NCBI GenBank assembly: GCA_902519945.1
Contig: CABYLY010000004.1
Location: 17,764-81,763 of the forward strand
DNA: 64,000 nt
Source: an uncultured Pelagibacteraceae bacterium
GTDB lineage: Bacteria; Pseudomonadota; Alphaproteobacteria; Pelagibacterales; Pelagibacteraceae
Direction of reading: 5' to 3'
The translations under genes were made by a program, and so were the position numbers. Positions 12,912 to 23,252 of the stretch are shown here, piece after piece. The notes beneath the pieces were generated by a model. It was not told the DNA's origin and did not search any database. It was given only the letters and a program-made list of their open reading frames with translations. Position 1 is the stretch's first letter. Each line of letters opens with the position of its first letter.

Positions 12912-13261
12912 TATATAATTAATTTCTCTTTTGGTATTAATTCTGACCACATTTTTTCTAGTTCGTAAAATTTTCTTTTTTCTGGATGAAAAATATGAAC
13001 TATAAGATCTATTCCATCAACAAGCTTCCATTCTTGACTATCTTTACCCTCAATTTTACAATTTTTAATACCATTATCTATTAATTTATCTAAAACTTGC
13101 TCAGACAATGATTGAATATGTCTAGAAGATGTCCCACTAGCAATAATCATATAATCTGCCATTGAGCTTTTATCTTTCAAATCTATACTAACAATATCTT
13201 GAGCTTTATTTATATCGAGAGTTTTAATGATGATTTTTTTTAAATCTGAAATTTTATCCAT
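12911..13261 (-). CDS. rsfS: Ribosomal silencing factor RsfS
   Basis: 116 residues, matching RsfS (Iojap/DUF143). The core reads AQDIVSIDLKDKSSMADYMIIASGTSSRHIQSL and later EGKDSQEWKLVDGIDLIVHIFHPEKRKFYELEKMW (given in part). It binds ribosomal protein L14 and blocks subunit joining in starvation. Its stop codon overlaps the ctpA start by one base. It lies 17 nt downstream of nadD, the usual partner. Confidence 0.94.
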   Translation of the reverse strand: MDKISDLKKIIIKTLDINKAQDIVSIDLKDKSSMADYMIIASGTSSRHIQSLSEQVLDKLIDNGIKNCKIEGKDSQEWKLVDGIDLIVHIFHPEKRKFYELEKMWSELIPKEKLII

Positions 13262-13278
13262 TAATTAAATTAAGATTA

Positions 13279-13800
13279 TCAAATTTTTCTTAATTGAGAA
13301 GATGAAATATTGACTTTATTAAAGTTAACAAACTTTAAATTTCGTTTATTTAAGCTCTTATAAGTCTTTGAATTTAAGGATTTTTTTTTATACCCATATC
13401 GATCAAAAACAATAATGTTGCATTTTTTTAAAATCATTTTCCACTGTCTCCATCGATGGAAAGAGATTAGATTATCTGCACCCATTAAAAAATGAATTTC
13501 ATTTTTTTTATTTTTTGAAAAATGGTTAATTAAATCGATAGTTTTGTTAGATTTAATTTTATCTTCATAAAATTTGACCTCAATAAAATTAATTTTCTTA
13601 GTTAGTTTTTTACAGTATCTCATTCTAATTAAAAGGTTTTCTTTACTTTTTTTTTTAAATGGATTTTTTTTTGTTATTGCCCAAATTATTTTATTTAACC
13701 TAAATCTTTTCTTTGCTTCTTTGGATATCGCTAAATGACCTTTATGAGCAGGATCAAAAGTTCCACCAAGAATCCCAATTTTATTTTTTTTCAAAATCAA
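13279..13800 (-). CDS. nadD: Nicotinate-nucleotide adenylyltransferase, short form
   Basis: 173 residues. The nucleotidyltransferase signature GGTFDPAHKGHL with the HxGH element is at residues 14-25, and the substrate-binding FLMGADNLISFHRW block follows. The protein ends ISSSQLRKI and then tandem TGA TAA stops. The ISSSxLR motif is conserved, but most NadD proteins continue about 20-25 residues beyond it, so this copy is short at the C terminus. It makes deamido-NAD from nicotinate mononucleotide. Sits between proA (1 nt) and rsfS (17 nt), a standard neighbourhood, so identity is not in doubt. Confidence 0.92.
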   Translation of the reverse strand: MILKKNKIGILGGTFDPAHKGHLAISKEAKKRFRLNKIIWAITKKNPFKKKSKENLLIRMRYCKKLTKKINFIEVKFYEDKIKSNKTIDLINHFSKNKKNEIHFLMGADNLISFHRWRQWKMILKKCNIIVFDRYGYKKKSLNSKTYKSLNKRNLKFVNFNKVNISSSQLRKI

Positions 13801-13801
13801 A

Positions 13802-15051
13802 TTATTTCCTTATTTTGCCCTTACTTGTAACTTGATACTTATAAGAAACTAGTTGATTTAAACCAACAGGACCTCTCGGAGGCATTTTACTTGTAGAAAT
13901 ACCAACCTCTCCTCCAAAACCAAATTCACCTCCATCGGCAAACTGTGTAGATGTATTATGCATAGCAATAGAACTTTTTACGTCATTTAAAAATTTCTTT
14001 GCAGCTTTTTTATTTTGGGTAACAATACAATCAGTATGCATCGTTCCATACTTATTAATATGTTGTATTGCCTGATCAATATTTTTAACAGATTTGACAG
14101 AAACAATAGGTGCTAGATATTCTGTAGACCAATCTTTGTTGGAAGCTTTTTGAATTTTGCCATTATAAAATTTTCTTATTTTTTCATCAGCTTTAATTTG
14201 ACATCCATTTTTCTCTAAGTTCTTTAAAACTTCGATTCCAAATTTTTTAATTATTTTTTCGTGTAAAAGAATTGTTTCAGTGGCTCCACAAATAGCTGTA
14301 TTCCTTAGTTTAGCGTTATGAATAATTTTTTTTGCTATGCTTGGGTTTGCATCTTTATCTAAATACGAATGACAAATACCTTCCAAATGTCCAATCGTAG
14401 GCACCGATGATAATTGTTGAACTTTTTTAACCAAATTTTTTCCTCCTCTAGGAATAATTATGTCTATAAATTTAGACATGCTTGTTAATAAGAAATCAAC
14501 TACGCTTCTTTTTTTTATATTTATAAACTGAACAAAATTTTCATTTAATTTATTTTTTTTAAGAGATTTTCTAAATAATTTTGAAAGAATTTGATTTGAA
14601 TAAAATGCCTCTGATCCACCTTTTAAAATTACACAATTACCTGATTTAAAACACAATGACGCCACGTCTGATGTAACATTTGGTCTACTCTCATAAATTA
14701 CCCCAATGACGCCTATAGGTATTGATATTTTTGAAATCCTTAAACCATTAGGTCGCTTCCATTTCTCTAATATAATATTTGTTGGATCTTTTAACTTTAT
14801 AATTTTCTTTATTGATTGAATAATAGATGAAATCTTTTTATCATTAAGGACAAGTCTTTGAATTAAATTAGGTCTTATTTTTTTTTTATAAGCAATTTTT
14901 ATATCTTTTTTATTCTCATTAATTATTAATTTTCTATTTCTATCAATTAGATTGTAATAATCTTTTAAAACTTTATCCTTTTTTTTTGAGTTAATTTGTA
15001 CTGCGAAAGCTTCTTTAGATTTCTTACCGATTTTTGTTAGTAATTGTCTCA

Positions 15052-15052
<1 letters not shown>
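13802..15052 (-). CDS. proA: Glutamate-5-semialdehyde dehydrogenase (gamma-glutamyl phosphate reductase)
   Basis: 416 residues, the usual length. Aldehyde-dehydrogenase-like core with GVIGVIYESRPNVTSDVASLC, KGGSEAFYSNQIL, the catalytic Cys in LRNTAICGATET and the C-terminal GEFGFGGEVGISTSKMPPRG. It is the second step of proline synthesis, using NADPH to reduce gamma-glutamyl phosphate. It overlaps proB by one base, so the two steps are translationally coupled. Confidence 0.97.
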
Positions 15053-17140
<2,088 letters not shown>

Positions 17141-17159
17141 CTAATTATAAGTTGTACTA

Positions 17160-17414
17160 TTAATTGGGTTTTACTGAAACAAAAGTTCTATCTGATCTAG
17201 TTTTTTTAAAAACCACTTTACCTTTTACAACTGAAAAAATCGAATGATCCTTGCCCATACCAACATTTTCTCCTGGGAAAATTTTTGTACCTCTCTGTCT
17301 TACAATTATGTTTCCAGGCACTACAGTCTGTCCACCATACTTTTTCACACCAAGTCTTCTACCAGCACTATCTCTTCCGTTTCTTGATGATCCACCTGCT
17401 TTTTTTGTTGCCAT
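17160..17414 (-). CDS. rpmA: Large ribosomal subunit protein bL27
   Basis: 84 residues. It matches bL27 throughout: [40 protein letters not shown] and [13 protein letters not shown]. The flexible N terminus reaches the peptidyl transferase centre. It begins 13 nt after rplU and precedes obgE. Confidence 0.97.
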   Translation of the reverse strand: MATKKAGGSSRNGRDSAGRRLGVKKYGGQTVVPGNIIVRQRGTKIFPGENVGMGKDHSIFSVVKGKVVFKKTRSDRTFVSVKPN

Positions 17415-17427
17415 AACTATATCCTAC

Positions 17428-17826
17428 TTATTTACTTACTTCCTTTTCAGTAACCTCTTTTTTTTGAGGTTTAGGTTTTTTTTCAGCTTCAGATAAAACT
17501 TTACCATCTTTTGAAAAAATTTTATTTATTCTTATGAGAGAAAATTGTTGTCTGTGACCATTCTTTCTTCTTGAATTTTGTCTTCTTCTTTTTTTGAAAA
17601 TTAAAACAGTTCTATTTTTACTGTTCTTTATAATATTTGCCTCTACTTTTGCCCCTTGAATAGTTGGTGAACCAACCTCTATAATCTTATTATCACCATA
17701 AGCTAAAATTTCTTTAAATTCTATTTTCGCATCAGGTTTTGAATCTGATAATTTTTCTACTTTTAGGATTTCACCAGATTTTACTTTGTATTGTTTTCCA
17801 CCTGTTTGTATTACTGCATAAGACAT
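17428..17826 (-). CDS. rplU: Large ribosomal subunit protein bL21 with C-terminal Lys/Glu tail
   Basis: 132 residues. The first ~100 are classical bL21 (MSYAVIQTGGKQYKVKSG, FKKRRRQNSRRKNGHRQQFS). A tail of about 30 charged residues (KVLSEAEKKPKPQKKEVTEK) extends past the usual ~103-residue end, as seen in other alphaproteobacteria. First gene of the block rplU-rpmA-obgE-proB-proA-nadD-rsfS-ctpA-rppH, with a good promoter upstream. Confidence 0.96.
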   Translation of the reverse strand: MSYAVIQTGGKQYKVKSGEILKVEKLSDSKPDAKIEFKEILAYGDNKIIEVGSPTIQGAKVEANIIKNSKNRTVLIFKKRRRQNSRRKNGHRQQFSLIRINKIFSKDGKVLSEAEKKPKPQKKEVTEKEVSK

Positions 17827-17853
17827 ATCTAAACACCAAATTTTAATAAGCGC

Positions 17854-17881
17854 AATATAGTATGAGCTATTATTTAGTCAA
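17854..17881 (-). promoter_or_regulatory. Candidate sigma70-type promoter upstream of rplU
   Basis: Read on the minus strand, TTGACT (17881-17876) and TATATT (17859-17854) are separated by 16 bp, in the 64-bp gap between gloB and rplU. The predicted transcript start is about 20 nt ahead of the rplU ATG. It would separate the ribosomal-protein/proline block from the metX-metW-gloB operon. Confidence 0.5.
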
Positions 17882-17890
17882 GCTTAGAAA

Positions 17891-18610
17891 CTAAAAATTA
17901 TCCTTTAAATCTCTTAATTTTGAAAAACTTTTAAGATCTTTTGCTTTGAGAAATATATTACACTTTAATTCATCGCCCAGTAAACTTGGAATAGACGGTA
18001 AATTATCTGCAAGTTTTTTTTTAATTTCAAGAATTTTTTCTTTAAGCCTTATGTTATCTGGATCCTGAGAAATACAAAAATTTGAATTTTGTAATGTGTA
18101 CTCATGGCCACAATAAATTTCTGTTTCTTTAGGAAGTTCTTTTATCTTTTTTAAAGAATTAAACATTTGTTCGTAGGTACCTTCAAAAAGTTTTCCACAT
18201 CCAAGTGAAAATAAAGTATCACCAGTAAAAATTTTTTTTTCCTTAAAAAAATAAAAAGCAATATGACCTGTTGTGTGTCCTGGAACATGAAAGATCTTAG
18301 CCTCAAAATTATCTTTTTTCCAAATTTGGTCATCATCAACTAAAGTATCAATTTCTGGAATTCGTTTTTTATCCCCCTTAAAGCCAATTATTTCACAATT
18401 GTACTTTTTTTTTAGCTCTATATTCCCACCAACATGATCATAATGATGATGAGTATTTAGAATATACCTTAAAACTATTTTATTATTTTCAAGGAACTTT
18501 AGTATCGGTTTTGCTTCGCTAGGATCAATTACACATGCCGTATTATTTGTTTCGTCAATAATTAAATAACTATAATTATCTTGTAGACATTTTATGATTT
18601 CAATTTTCAT
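17891..18610 (-). CDS. gloB: Hydroxyacylglutathione hydrolase (glyoxalase II)
   Basis: 239 residues. Metallo-beta-lactamase fold with the metal-binding THHHYDHVGG (His54, His56, Asp58, His59), then GHTTGH, FTGDTLFSLGCGKLFEGT and CGHEYT, all typical of glyoxalase II. It hydrolyses S-lactoylglutathione to lactate and glutathione. It starts right after the metW stop with no spacing, so it seems to be the last gene of the SAM-regulated metX operon. The link to methionine is by position only. Confidence 0.9.
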   Translation of the reverse strand: MKIEIIKCLQDNYSYLIIDETNNTACVIDPSEAKPILKFLENNKIVLRYILNTHHHYDHVGGNIELKKKYNCEIIGFKGDKKRIPEIDTLVDDDQIWKKDNFEAKIFHVPGHTTGHIAFYFFKEKKIFTGDTLFSLGCGKLFEGTYEQMFNSLKKIKELPKETEIYCGHEYTLQNSNFCISQDPDNIRLKEKILEIKKKLADNLPSIPSLLGDELKCNIFLKAKDLKSFSKLRDLKDNF

Positions 18611-19207
18611 TTACTTTTCAATTAAAAATATTCCAAGTTCCCCAAACAAATTTTTAATAAACAAATTAGATTTGTTTATGTTGGTAACTTTTTTGTTCAT
18701 TAGTGCCAAAGATTGAAAAATTTTAAAATTCATTATCTTTGAAAATTCTACAAAATCTTTGATAGTGCACATATGAATATTAGGCGTATTATACCATTCA
18801 TTAGGTAACGAGCTAGTTATTGGCATAGTTCCTTTAATTAAAAGATTTAATCTTACCTTCCAATGTCCAAAATTTGGAATAGTAACTATTGCTTTTTTTC
18901 CGACTCTTAAAAGCTCTGTGATTACTTTTTCTGGATTTATAAAGGCCTGTAAAGTTTGTCCTAGAACCACATAATCAAATGAGTTTTCTGGAAATTGTTT
19001 TAAATCATACTCTGCGTTTCCCTCAATCACAGTTAATCCCTTTGAAATACATAGCTGAACTTTATTCTTAGAAATTTCTATTCCTCTTATGTCAGCTTCT
19101 TTATTTTCTTTAAGAAATTCCATTAAAATTCCGTCATCACATCCTACGTCAAGAACACTTGCATTTTTTTCAATTAAATCTGAAATTATCTTGAATTCTG
19201 GTTTCAT
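18611..19207 (-). CDS. metW: Methionine biosynthesis protein MetW
   Basis: 198 residues. A SAM-dependent methyltransferase-like fold with VLDVGCDDG near the N terminus, GIEISKNKVQLCI and the MetW-specific VVLGQTLQAF and ITELLRVGKKAIVTIPNFGHWKVR (partial strings). MetW is encoded with MetX in many proteobacteria and is required for its activity. The start overlaps the metX stop by 4 nt (ATGA), implying coupled translation of the two partners. Confidence 0.94.
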   Translation of the reverse strand: MKPEFKIISDLIEKNASVLDVGCDDGILMEFLKENKEADIRGIEISKNKVQLCISKGLTVIEGNAEYDLKQFPENSFDYVVLGQTLQAFINPEKVITELLRVGKKAIVTIPNFGHWKVRLNLLIKGTMPITSSLPNEWYNTPNIHMCTIKDFVEFSKIMNFKIFQSLALMNKKVTNINKSNLFIKNLFGELGIFLIEK

Positions 19208-20328
19208 GAAATTTTTTCTGTATAAGATTTATCTAAAAAATTTTTTAAAGCTTTTAAAAAATCTGGAACGTTGAGTAAAAAAGAATCGTGACCTTTGTCA
19301 GACTCAATCTCAACAAAACCCACATTTGCACCTACAGCGTTTAAAGCAATTACAATGTCTTTATTTTCTTGAGTTGGATAAAGCCAATCAGAGGTAAAGG
19401 ATATTATAAAAAATTTTGCTTTAGTATTTTTAAAAGCATCAGAAAGATTACCATTAAATTGTTTTACTAAATCAAAATAATCCATGGCTCTAGTTATGTA
19501 CAAGTAACTATTCGCATCAAATCGATCTACAAATACTGAACCTTGGTATCTAAGATAACTTTCAATTTGAAAGTCAGCATCAAAACCAAATTTTAGGTCA
19601 TCTCTTTCTTGAAGTTTTCTTCCAAATTTTTCTTGAAGTCCTTTTTTAGATAAATAAGTAATGTGTGCAGCCATTCTAGCTACAGCCAATCCTTTATCAG
19701 GCACAATATTTTTTGAATTATAGTTTCCATCTGACCAATTATGGTCTGCTGCAATGGCTTGTCTTCCAAGTTCATTAAAAGCAATATTTTGAGCTGAATG
19801 ACTTGAGGTGCAAGCAATTGGTATCGCTGTTTTTGCTTTATCAGGATAATTACTGATAAATTGCAAGACTTGCATTCCGCCCATTGAACCACCCACTACT
19901 GAGAAAAGTTTTTCAATTCCAAAAAAATCTAACAAATTTACTTGAGCATTTACCATGTCATTAATTGTAATAACTGGAAAATCAGTACCATAGATTTTTT
20001 TTGTTTTGGGATTTTCGTGACTAGGTCCAAAAGATCCCATACATCCACCGATTACATTTGCACAGATTACAAAATATTTATCTGTATCTATAGATTTGCC
20101 AGGACCTACTGCATAAGACCACCAACCATCTTTTTTAGTTATAGGGTTTATACCAGTCACAAATTGATCACCGGTTAAAGCATGAAATACTAAAATTGCA
20201 TTATCTTTATCATTATTGAGTGAACCATAAGTTTCATATGCCAAAGGAAAATTATTAATAGTTTGACCACAATCTAATTTAAGTGGTTTTTCAACAATCA
20301 GAGTTTTTATGTTTTGTTTTATATTCAT
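19204..20328 (-). CDS. metX: Homoserine O-acyltransferase MetX
   Basis: 374 residues. Alpha/beta-hydrolase fold with the oxyanion region LVFHALTGDQF, GPSHENPKT, the nucleophile Ser148 in VGGSMGGMQVLQF and a C-terminal DKGHDSFLL holding the catalytic His. It acylates homoserine at the start of methionine synthesis. Acetyl versus succinyl preference cannot be told from the motifs I can see. It heads the metX-metW-gloB operon and is preceded by a SAM-II riboswitch and promoter. No convincing Shine-Dalgarno precedes the ATG. Confidence 0.94.
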   Translation of the reverse strand: MNIKQNIKTLIVEKPLKLDCGQTINNFPLAYETYGSLNNDKDNAILVFHALTGDQFVTGINPITKKDGWWSYAVGPGKSIDTDKYFVICANVIGGCMGSFGPSHENPKTKKIYGTDFPVITINDMVNAQVNLLDFFGIEKLFSVVGGSMGGMQVLQFISNYPDKAKTAIPIACTSSHSAQNIAFNELGRQAIAADHNWSDGNYNSKNIVPDKGLAVARMAAHITYLSKKGLQEKFGRKLQERDDLKFGFDADFQIESYLRYQGSVFVDRFDANSYLYITRAMDYFDLVKQFNGNLSDAFKNTKAKFFIISFTSDWLYPTQENKDIVIALNAVGANVGFVEIESDKGHDSFLLNVPDFLKALKNFLDKSYTEKIS

Positions 20329-20361
20329 TATTAAAGCTGATTATTGAATTGTGAGAAAAAA

Positions 20362-20412
20362 AACTTTTTTAGCGGTTTTTTTAGAGCGCTCGCAATTCAG
20401 TTAAATCAGCGC
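20362..20412 (-). ncRNA. SAM-II riboswitch aptamer in the metX leader
   Basis: Read on the minus strand, the leader contains GCGCTGATTTAAC, then ATTGCGAGCGC and then GCTAAAAA, the conserved order and sequence of the SAM-II class. Stem P1 is GCGCT (20412-20408) with AGCGC (20390-20386), five perfect pairs. The pseudoknot is supported by loop AACT (20402-20399) pairing with tail AGTT (20365-20362). Recalled SAM-II sequences have CC/GG there, so this would be a compensatory change. The aptamer ends about 33 nt before the metX ATG and senses S-adenosylmethionine to switch off metX. Confidence 0.9.
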
Positions 20413-20418
20413 ACAAAT

Positions 20419-20447
20419 TTTGTACTAGATGTTATTTAGTATGTCAA
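20419..20447 (-). promoter_or_regulatory. Promoter for SAM-II/metX-metW-gloB
   Basis: Minus strand: a perfect -35 TTGACA (20447-20442), 17-bp spacer, then -10 TACAAA (20424-20419). A start seven bases downstream of the -10 falls at 20412, the first base of riboswitch stem P1, so the transcript would begin with the aptamer itself. Confidence 0.65.
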
Positions 20448-20530
20448 TTTTTAAAATAATTACACTTAAACTATATAAAAAAATGTTTTTTTATTTATAA
20501 AGAGCATAAACTTTATAAAAGTTAGTTAGT

Positions 20531-21607
20531 ATGAGATTTAAGAGATTTAATATTGAAAGCTATGAACCCGGCAAATCTAGCATTAAGAGATTTAATAAGG
20601 TTATAAAACTATCTGCAAATGAATCGGCCCTAGGCATGAGTCCAAAAGTTAAAAAGATTTTGTCTGATAGGAATTTAAGTTTTTTTAGATATCCAGATGG
20701 TAAGTCCAAAGCTTTAAGAAGACAGATATCAAAGAAGTTTAAATGTGATGAGGAGAGAATTATTTGTGGTGCTGGATCTGATGAGGTTATTCAAATGCTA
20801 TGTCAATTATTTTTGAACCCTAAAGATGAAGTTATTGTTCCTCAATATAGTTTTTTGATGTACAGAATATATGCCAAAATAGTTGGCGCGAAGGTAATTT
20901 TCGCTAAAGAAAAAAATTTTAAAGTATCAATCTCTGAAATTATTAAGAATGTTTCAAAAAAAACAAAAATTGTTTTTTTAGCAAATCCTAATAATCCAAC
21001 AGGCACATATTTAACAAATTTTGAACTTTTAGAGCTTAGGAAAAAATTGAGAAAAAATATTCTTCTAGTTGTAGATGATGCATACGCTGAATATATGAAA
21101 AATGATGACTATGAAAGCGGGTTAAAATTATTTAAAAATAAACAAAATGTATTTATTTTAAGAACATTCTCGAAAATATATGGTTTGTCTTCTTTAAGAG
21201 TAGGATGGGGTTATGGCTCAAAAAAAATTATTACAGCTCTAAATATTATTAAGCCACCTTTTAATGTTAATGAGGTGGCACAAAAAGCTGCAATTGAGTC
21301 TCTAAAAGATACTAAGTTTATAACTCGTTCAGTCAAACATAATATTATTTACTCAAAAAAATTAAAAAATTTCCTTAATCAATTTGGAATTAATTCAAAT
21401 AATGTTTCAGCAAATTTTTTACTATTAAATTTTGAGAAATGTAAATTTAAAGCAAAATATTTTTATGAAAAATTAAAGACCAAAGGAATTATTCTAAGAT
21501 CAACTGAGAATGGCTACAACATAAAAAATATGCTACGATTAACCATTGGATCAAAAACAGATAATTTAAAATTTATGCGAGCAGTAAAAGGAATATTTAA
21601 TTCATGA
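20531..21607 (+). CDS. hisC: Histidinol-phosphate/aromatic aminotransferase
   Basis: 358 residues, PLP fold type I aminotransferase of the HisC family. Seen: LSANESALGMSP, FRYPDG, ICGAGSDEVIQML, ANPNNPTGT, VDDAYAEY (Asp182, Tyr185), the PLP lysine Lys215 in RTFSKIYGLSSLRVGW, and the C-terminal LRLTIGS. It overlaps the next gene, a TyrA-type dehydrogenase, by 4 nt. That suggests a role in tyrosine/phenylalanine synthesis as well as, or instead of, histidine synthesis. Divergent from metX across the longest gap in the window (202 bp). Confidence 0.88.
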   Translation: MRFKRFNIESYEPGKSSIKRFNKVIKLSANESALGMSPKVKKILSDRNLSFFRYPDGKSKALRRQISKKFKCDEERIICGAGSDEVIQMLCQLFLNPKDEVIVPQYSFLMYRIYAKIVGAKVIFAKEKNFKVSISEIIKNVSKKTKIVFLANPNNPTGTYLTNFELLELRKKLRKNILLVVDDAYAEYMKNDDYESGLKLFKNKQNVFILRTFSKIYGLSSLRVGWGYGSKKIITALNIIKPPFNVNEVAQKAAIESLKDTKFITRSVKHNIIYSKKLKNFLNQFGINSNNVSANFLLLNFEKCKFKAKYFYEKLKTKGIILRSTENGYNIKNMLRLTIGSKTDNLKFMRAVKGIFNS

Positions 21608-22500
21608 AAAATGTGCTTATCATAGGCTGTGGTCTGTTGGGATCATCCTTAGTAAAAAGAATAAAAAAAAAAAAATTAGCAAAAAAAATCTTTATTTTTG
21701 AAAAATCAAAAAAAAATATTACAAAGATTAAAAGACTGAAATTACCAGGAATACTTGTAAATAAACCAAAGGAAGTAGTTGTAAAATCAGATTTGATTAT
21801 TTTTTGTACACCGATGAGTGAATATAAAAAAATGATATTAAAGTTAAATGATAATTTTCATTCTAAACAAATTATTACTGATGTTGGTTCTTCAAAATTA
21901 GAATCTTCAGAAATAATTAAGAAAAATTTAAAAAAAAAAATTTCTTGGATTCAAAGTCATCCTATAGCAGGATCGGAAGTAAGTGGGCCTGAGCATGGTA
22001 AAGAGAATTTATTTGAAAATAAATGGTGTGTTTTGATTAAAAATAAAAAAACCAATATGAAACATTTTAAATTTTTAAATACTTTTTGGAAAAAAATGGG
22101 TTCAAAAACTGTAACTATGAATGCAGAAAGACACGATAAAATATTTTCAATTACAAGCCACTTACCACACTTAATAGCTTATAATTTGGTCAAATCAGCT
22201 CAAGATTTTGAGAAAAACCAAAAATATGACCTGATTAAATATAGTGCTGGCGGACTAAGGGATTTTTCAAGGATTGCTGCATCAAATGAAATTATGTGGA
22301 GAGATATTTTTTTTGATAATAGAAAAAATGTTTCAAAAGCTATTGATATATTTATTAAAAATTTAAAATCTTTTAAGATGGATATTAATTTAAAAAACAA
22401 TAAATCAATTCTTAAAAAATTAATTCAAACCAAAAAAGCTAGATCTAAAATTATTAGGCTTAAACAGGATGTAAATAAACCTGACTTTGGTAGAGATTAA
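21604..22500 (+). CDS. tyrC: Prephenate/arogenate dehydrogenase (TyrA family)
   Basis: 298 residues. N-terminal NAD(P)-binding GCGLLGSSLVKR, then CTPMSEY, DVGSSK, the substrate-binding SHPIAGSEVSGPEHG and a C-terminal helical domain with TSHLPHLIAY and AGGLRDFSRIA. It oxidatively decarboxylates prephenate or arogenate on the route to tyrosine. The start lies inside the hisC stop (4-nt overlap). A run of 13 A bases at 21663-21675 encodes four lysines near the N terminus, a possible slippage site. Confidence 0.92.
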   Translation: MKNVLIIGCGLLGSSLVKRIKKKKLAKKIFIFEKSKKNITKIKRLKLPGILVNKPKEVVVKSDLIIFCTPMSEYKKMILKLNDNFHSKQIITDVGSSKLESSEIIKKNLKKKISWIQSHPIAGSEVSGPEHGKENLFENKWCVLIKNKKTNMKHFKFLNTFWKKMGSKTVTMNAERHDKIFSITSHLPHLIAYNLVKSAQDFEKNQKYDLIKYSAGGLRDFSRIAASNEIMWRDIFFDNRKNVSKAIDIFIKNLKSFKMDINLKNNKSILKKLIQTKKARSKIIRLKQDVNKPDFGRD

Positions 22501-23252
22501 TAATTATCAATTGTACTAACTTTTTTCACTTTTAGATTAGCTGTTTTATGGATTAATTCAATAGTTTGCACTGTGGGCATTACCATCACCTTCTTTTTTG
22601 GTCCATATGCATGAATAAATTTAGATTTACTTAGACATAGGCCCACGTGTCCTTTCCAAAATATTATATCTCCTTTACGTAAATTTTTAACTTTTTTTCT
22701 TTTACAATATTTTATTTGGTCTTTAGTATCTCTTGGGAAAAATATCCTATTATAATAAAAATAAATTTGAACTAATGCTGAACAATCAATACCGTCAGAA
22801 GTTTTTCCACCCCATAAATATTTACTACTTTTAAATAATTTTATTATTCTTACATAATTTTTTTCAAAATGATTAATTTTAATTATATCACTTTTCTTTA
22901 TCCATCTATTTTTCTCGAATTCAATTAGTTTTTCATACTCATTTAAAACTGATATTCCTGATGCAAAGTAAAGATAATTTTTTGTTGATAAAAATCTATT
23001 TTTTTTTCTTATAAATATTCTGGATTTAATTTTTTTTATTTTTAAAGTTGGCTTAAAGTTTTGATTAAAATTTCCTTTTTTAATATAGCCAATATAATTG
23101 TCATAATTTGTTTTTATTTTGACCCAATTTTTTCCATTATTTAATATCTTAAATTTTTCACCATATAAGATTTGTGATAAAGTTTCAGAATTATTAGTGG
23201 GTTCAGAATTTATATTTCCAATTGAAGAATTAAAAAAAAAGTTATTTTTCAT
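22497..23252 (-). CDS. NlpC/P60 family cell-wall endopeptidase with SH3-like domains
   Basis: 251 residues. An SH3-like region at about 20-65 (GEKFKILNNGKNWVKIKTNYDNYIGYI, partial) and a second at about 80-125 precede a C40 peptidase domain with YLWGGKTSDGIDCSALVQ (Cys157), GHVGLCL (His202) and a third polar site His214. Such enzymes cut gamma-D-Glu-diaminopimelate bonds in peptidoglycan stems. No signal peptide is evident, in line with a cytoplasmic recycling enzyme. It overlaps the AmpG-like permease by 11 nt, so import and cleavage of muropeptides may be coupled; this last point is inference. Confidence 0.85.
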   Translation of the reverse strand: MKNNFFFNSSIGNINSEPTNNSETLSQILYGEKFKILNNGKNWVKIKTNYDNYIGYIKKGNFNQNFKPTLKIKKIKSRIFIRKKNRFLSTKNYLYFASGISVLNEYEKLIEFEKNRWIKKSDIIKINHFEKNYVRIIKLFKSSKYLWGGKTSDGIDCSALVQIYFYYNRIFFPRDTKDQIKYCKRKKVKNLRKGDIIFWKGHVGLCLSKSKFIHAYGPKKKVMVMPTVQTIELIHKTANLKVKKVSTIDNY

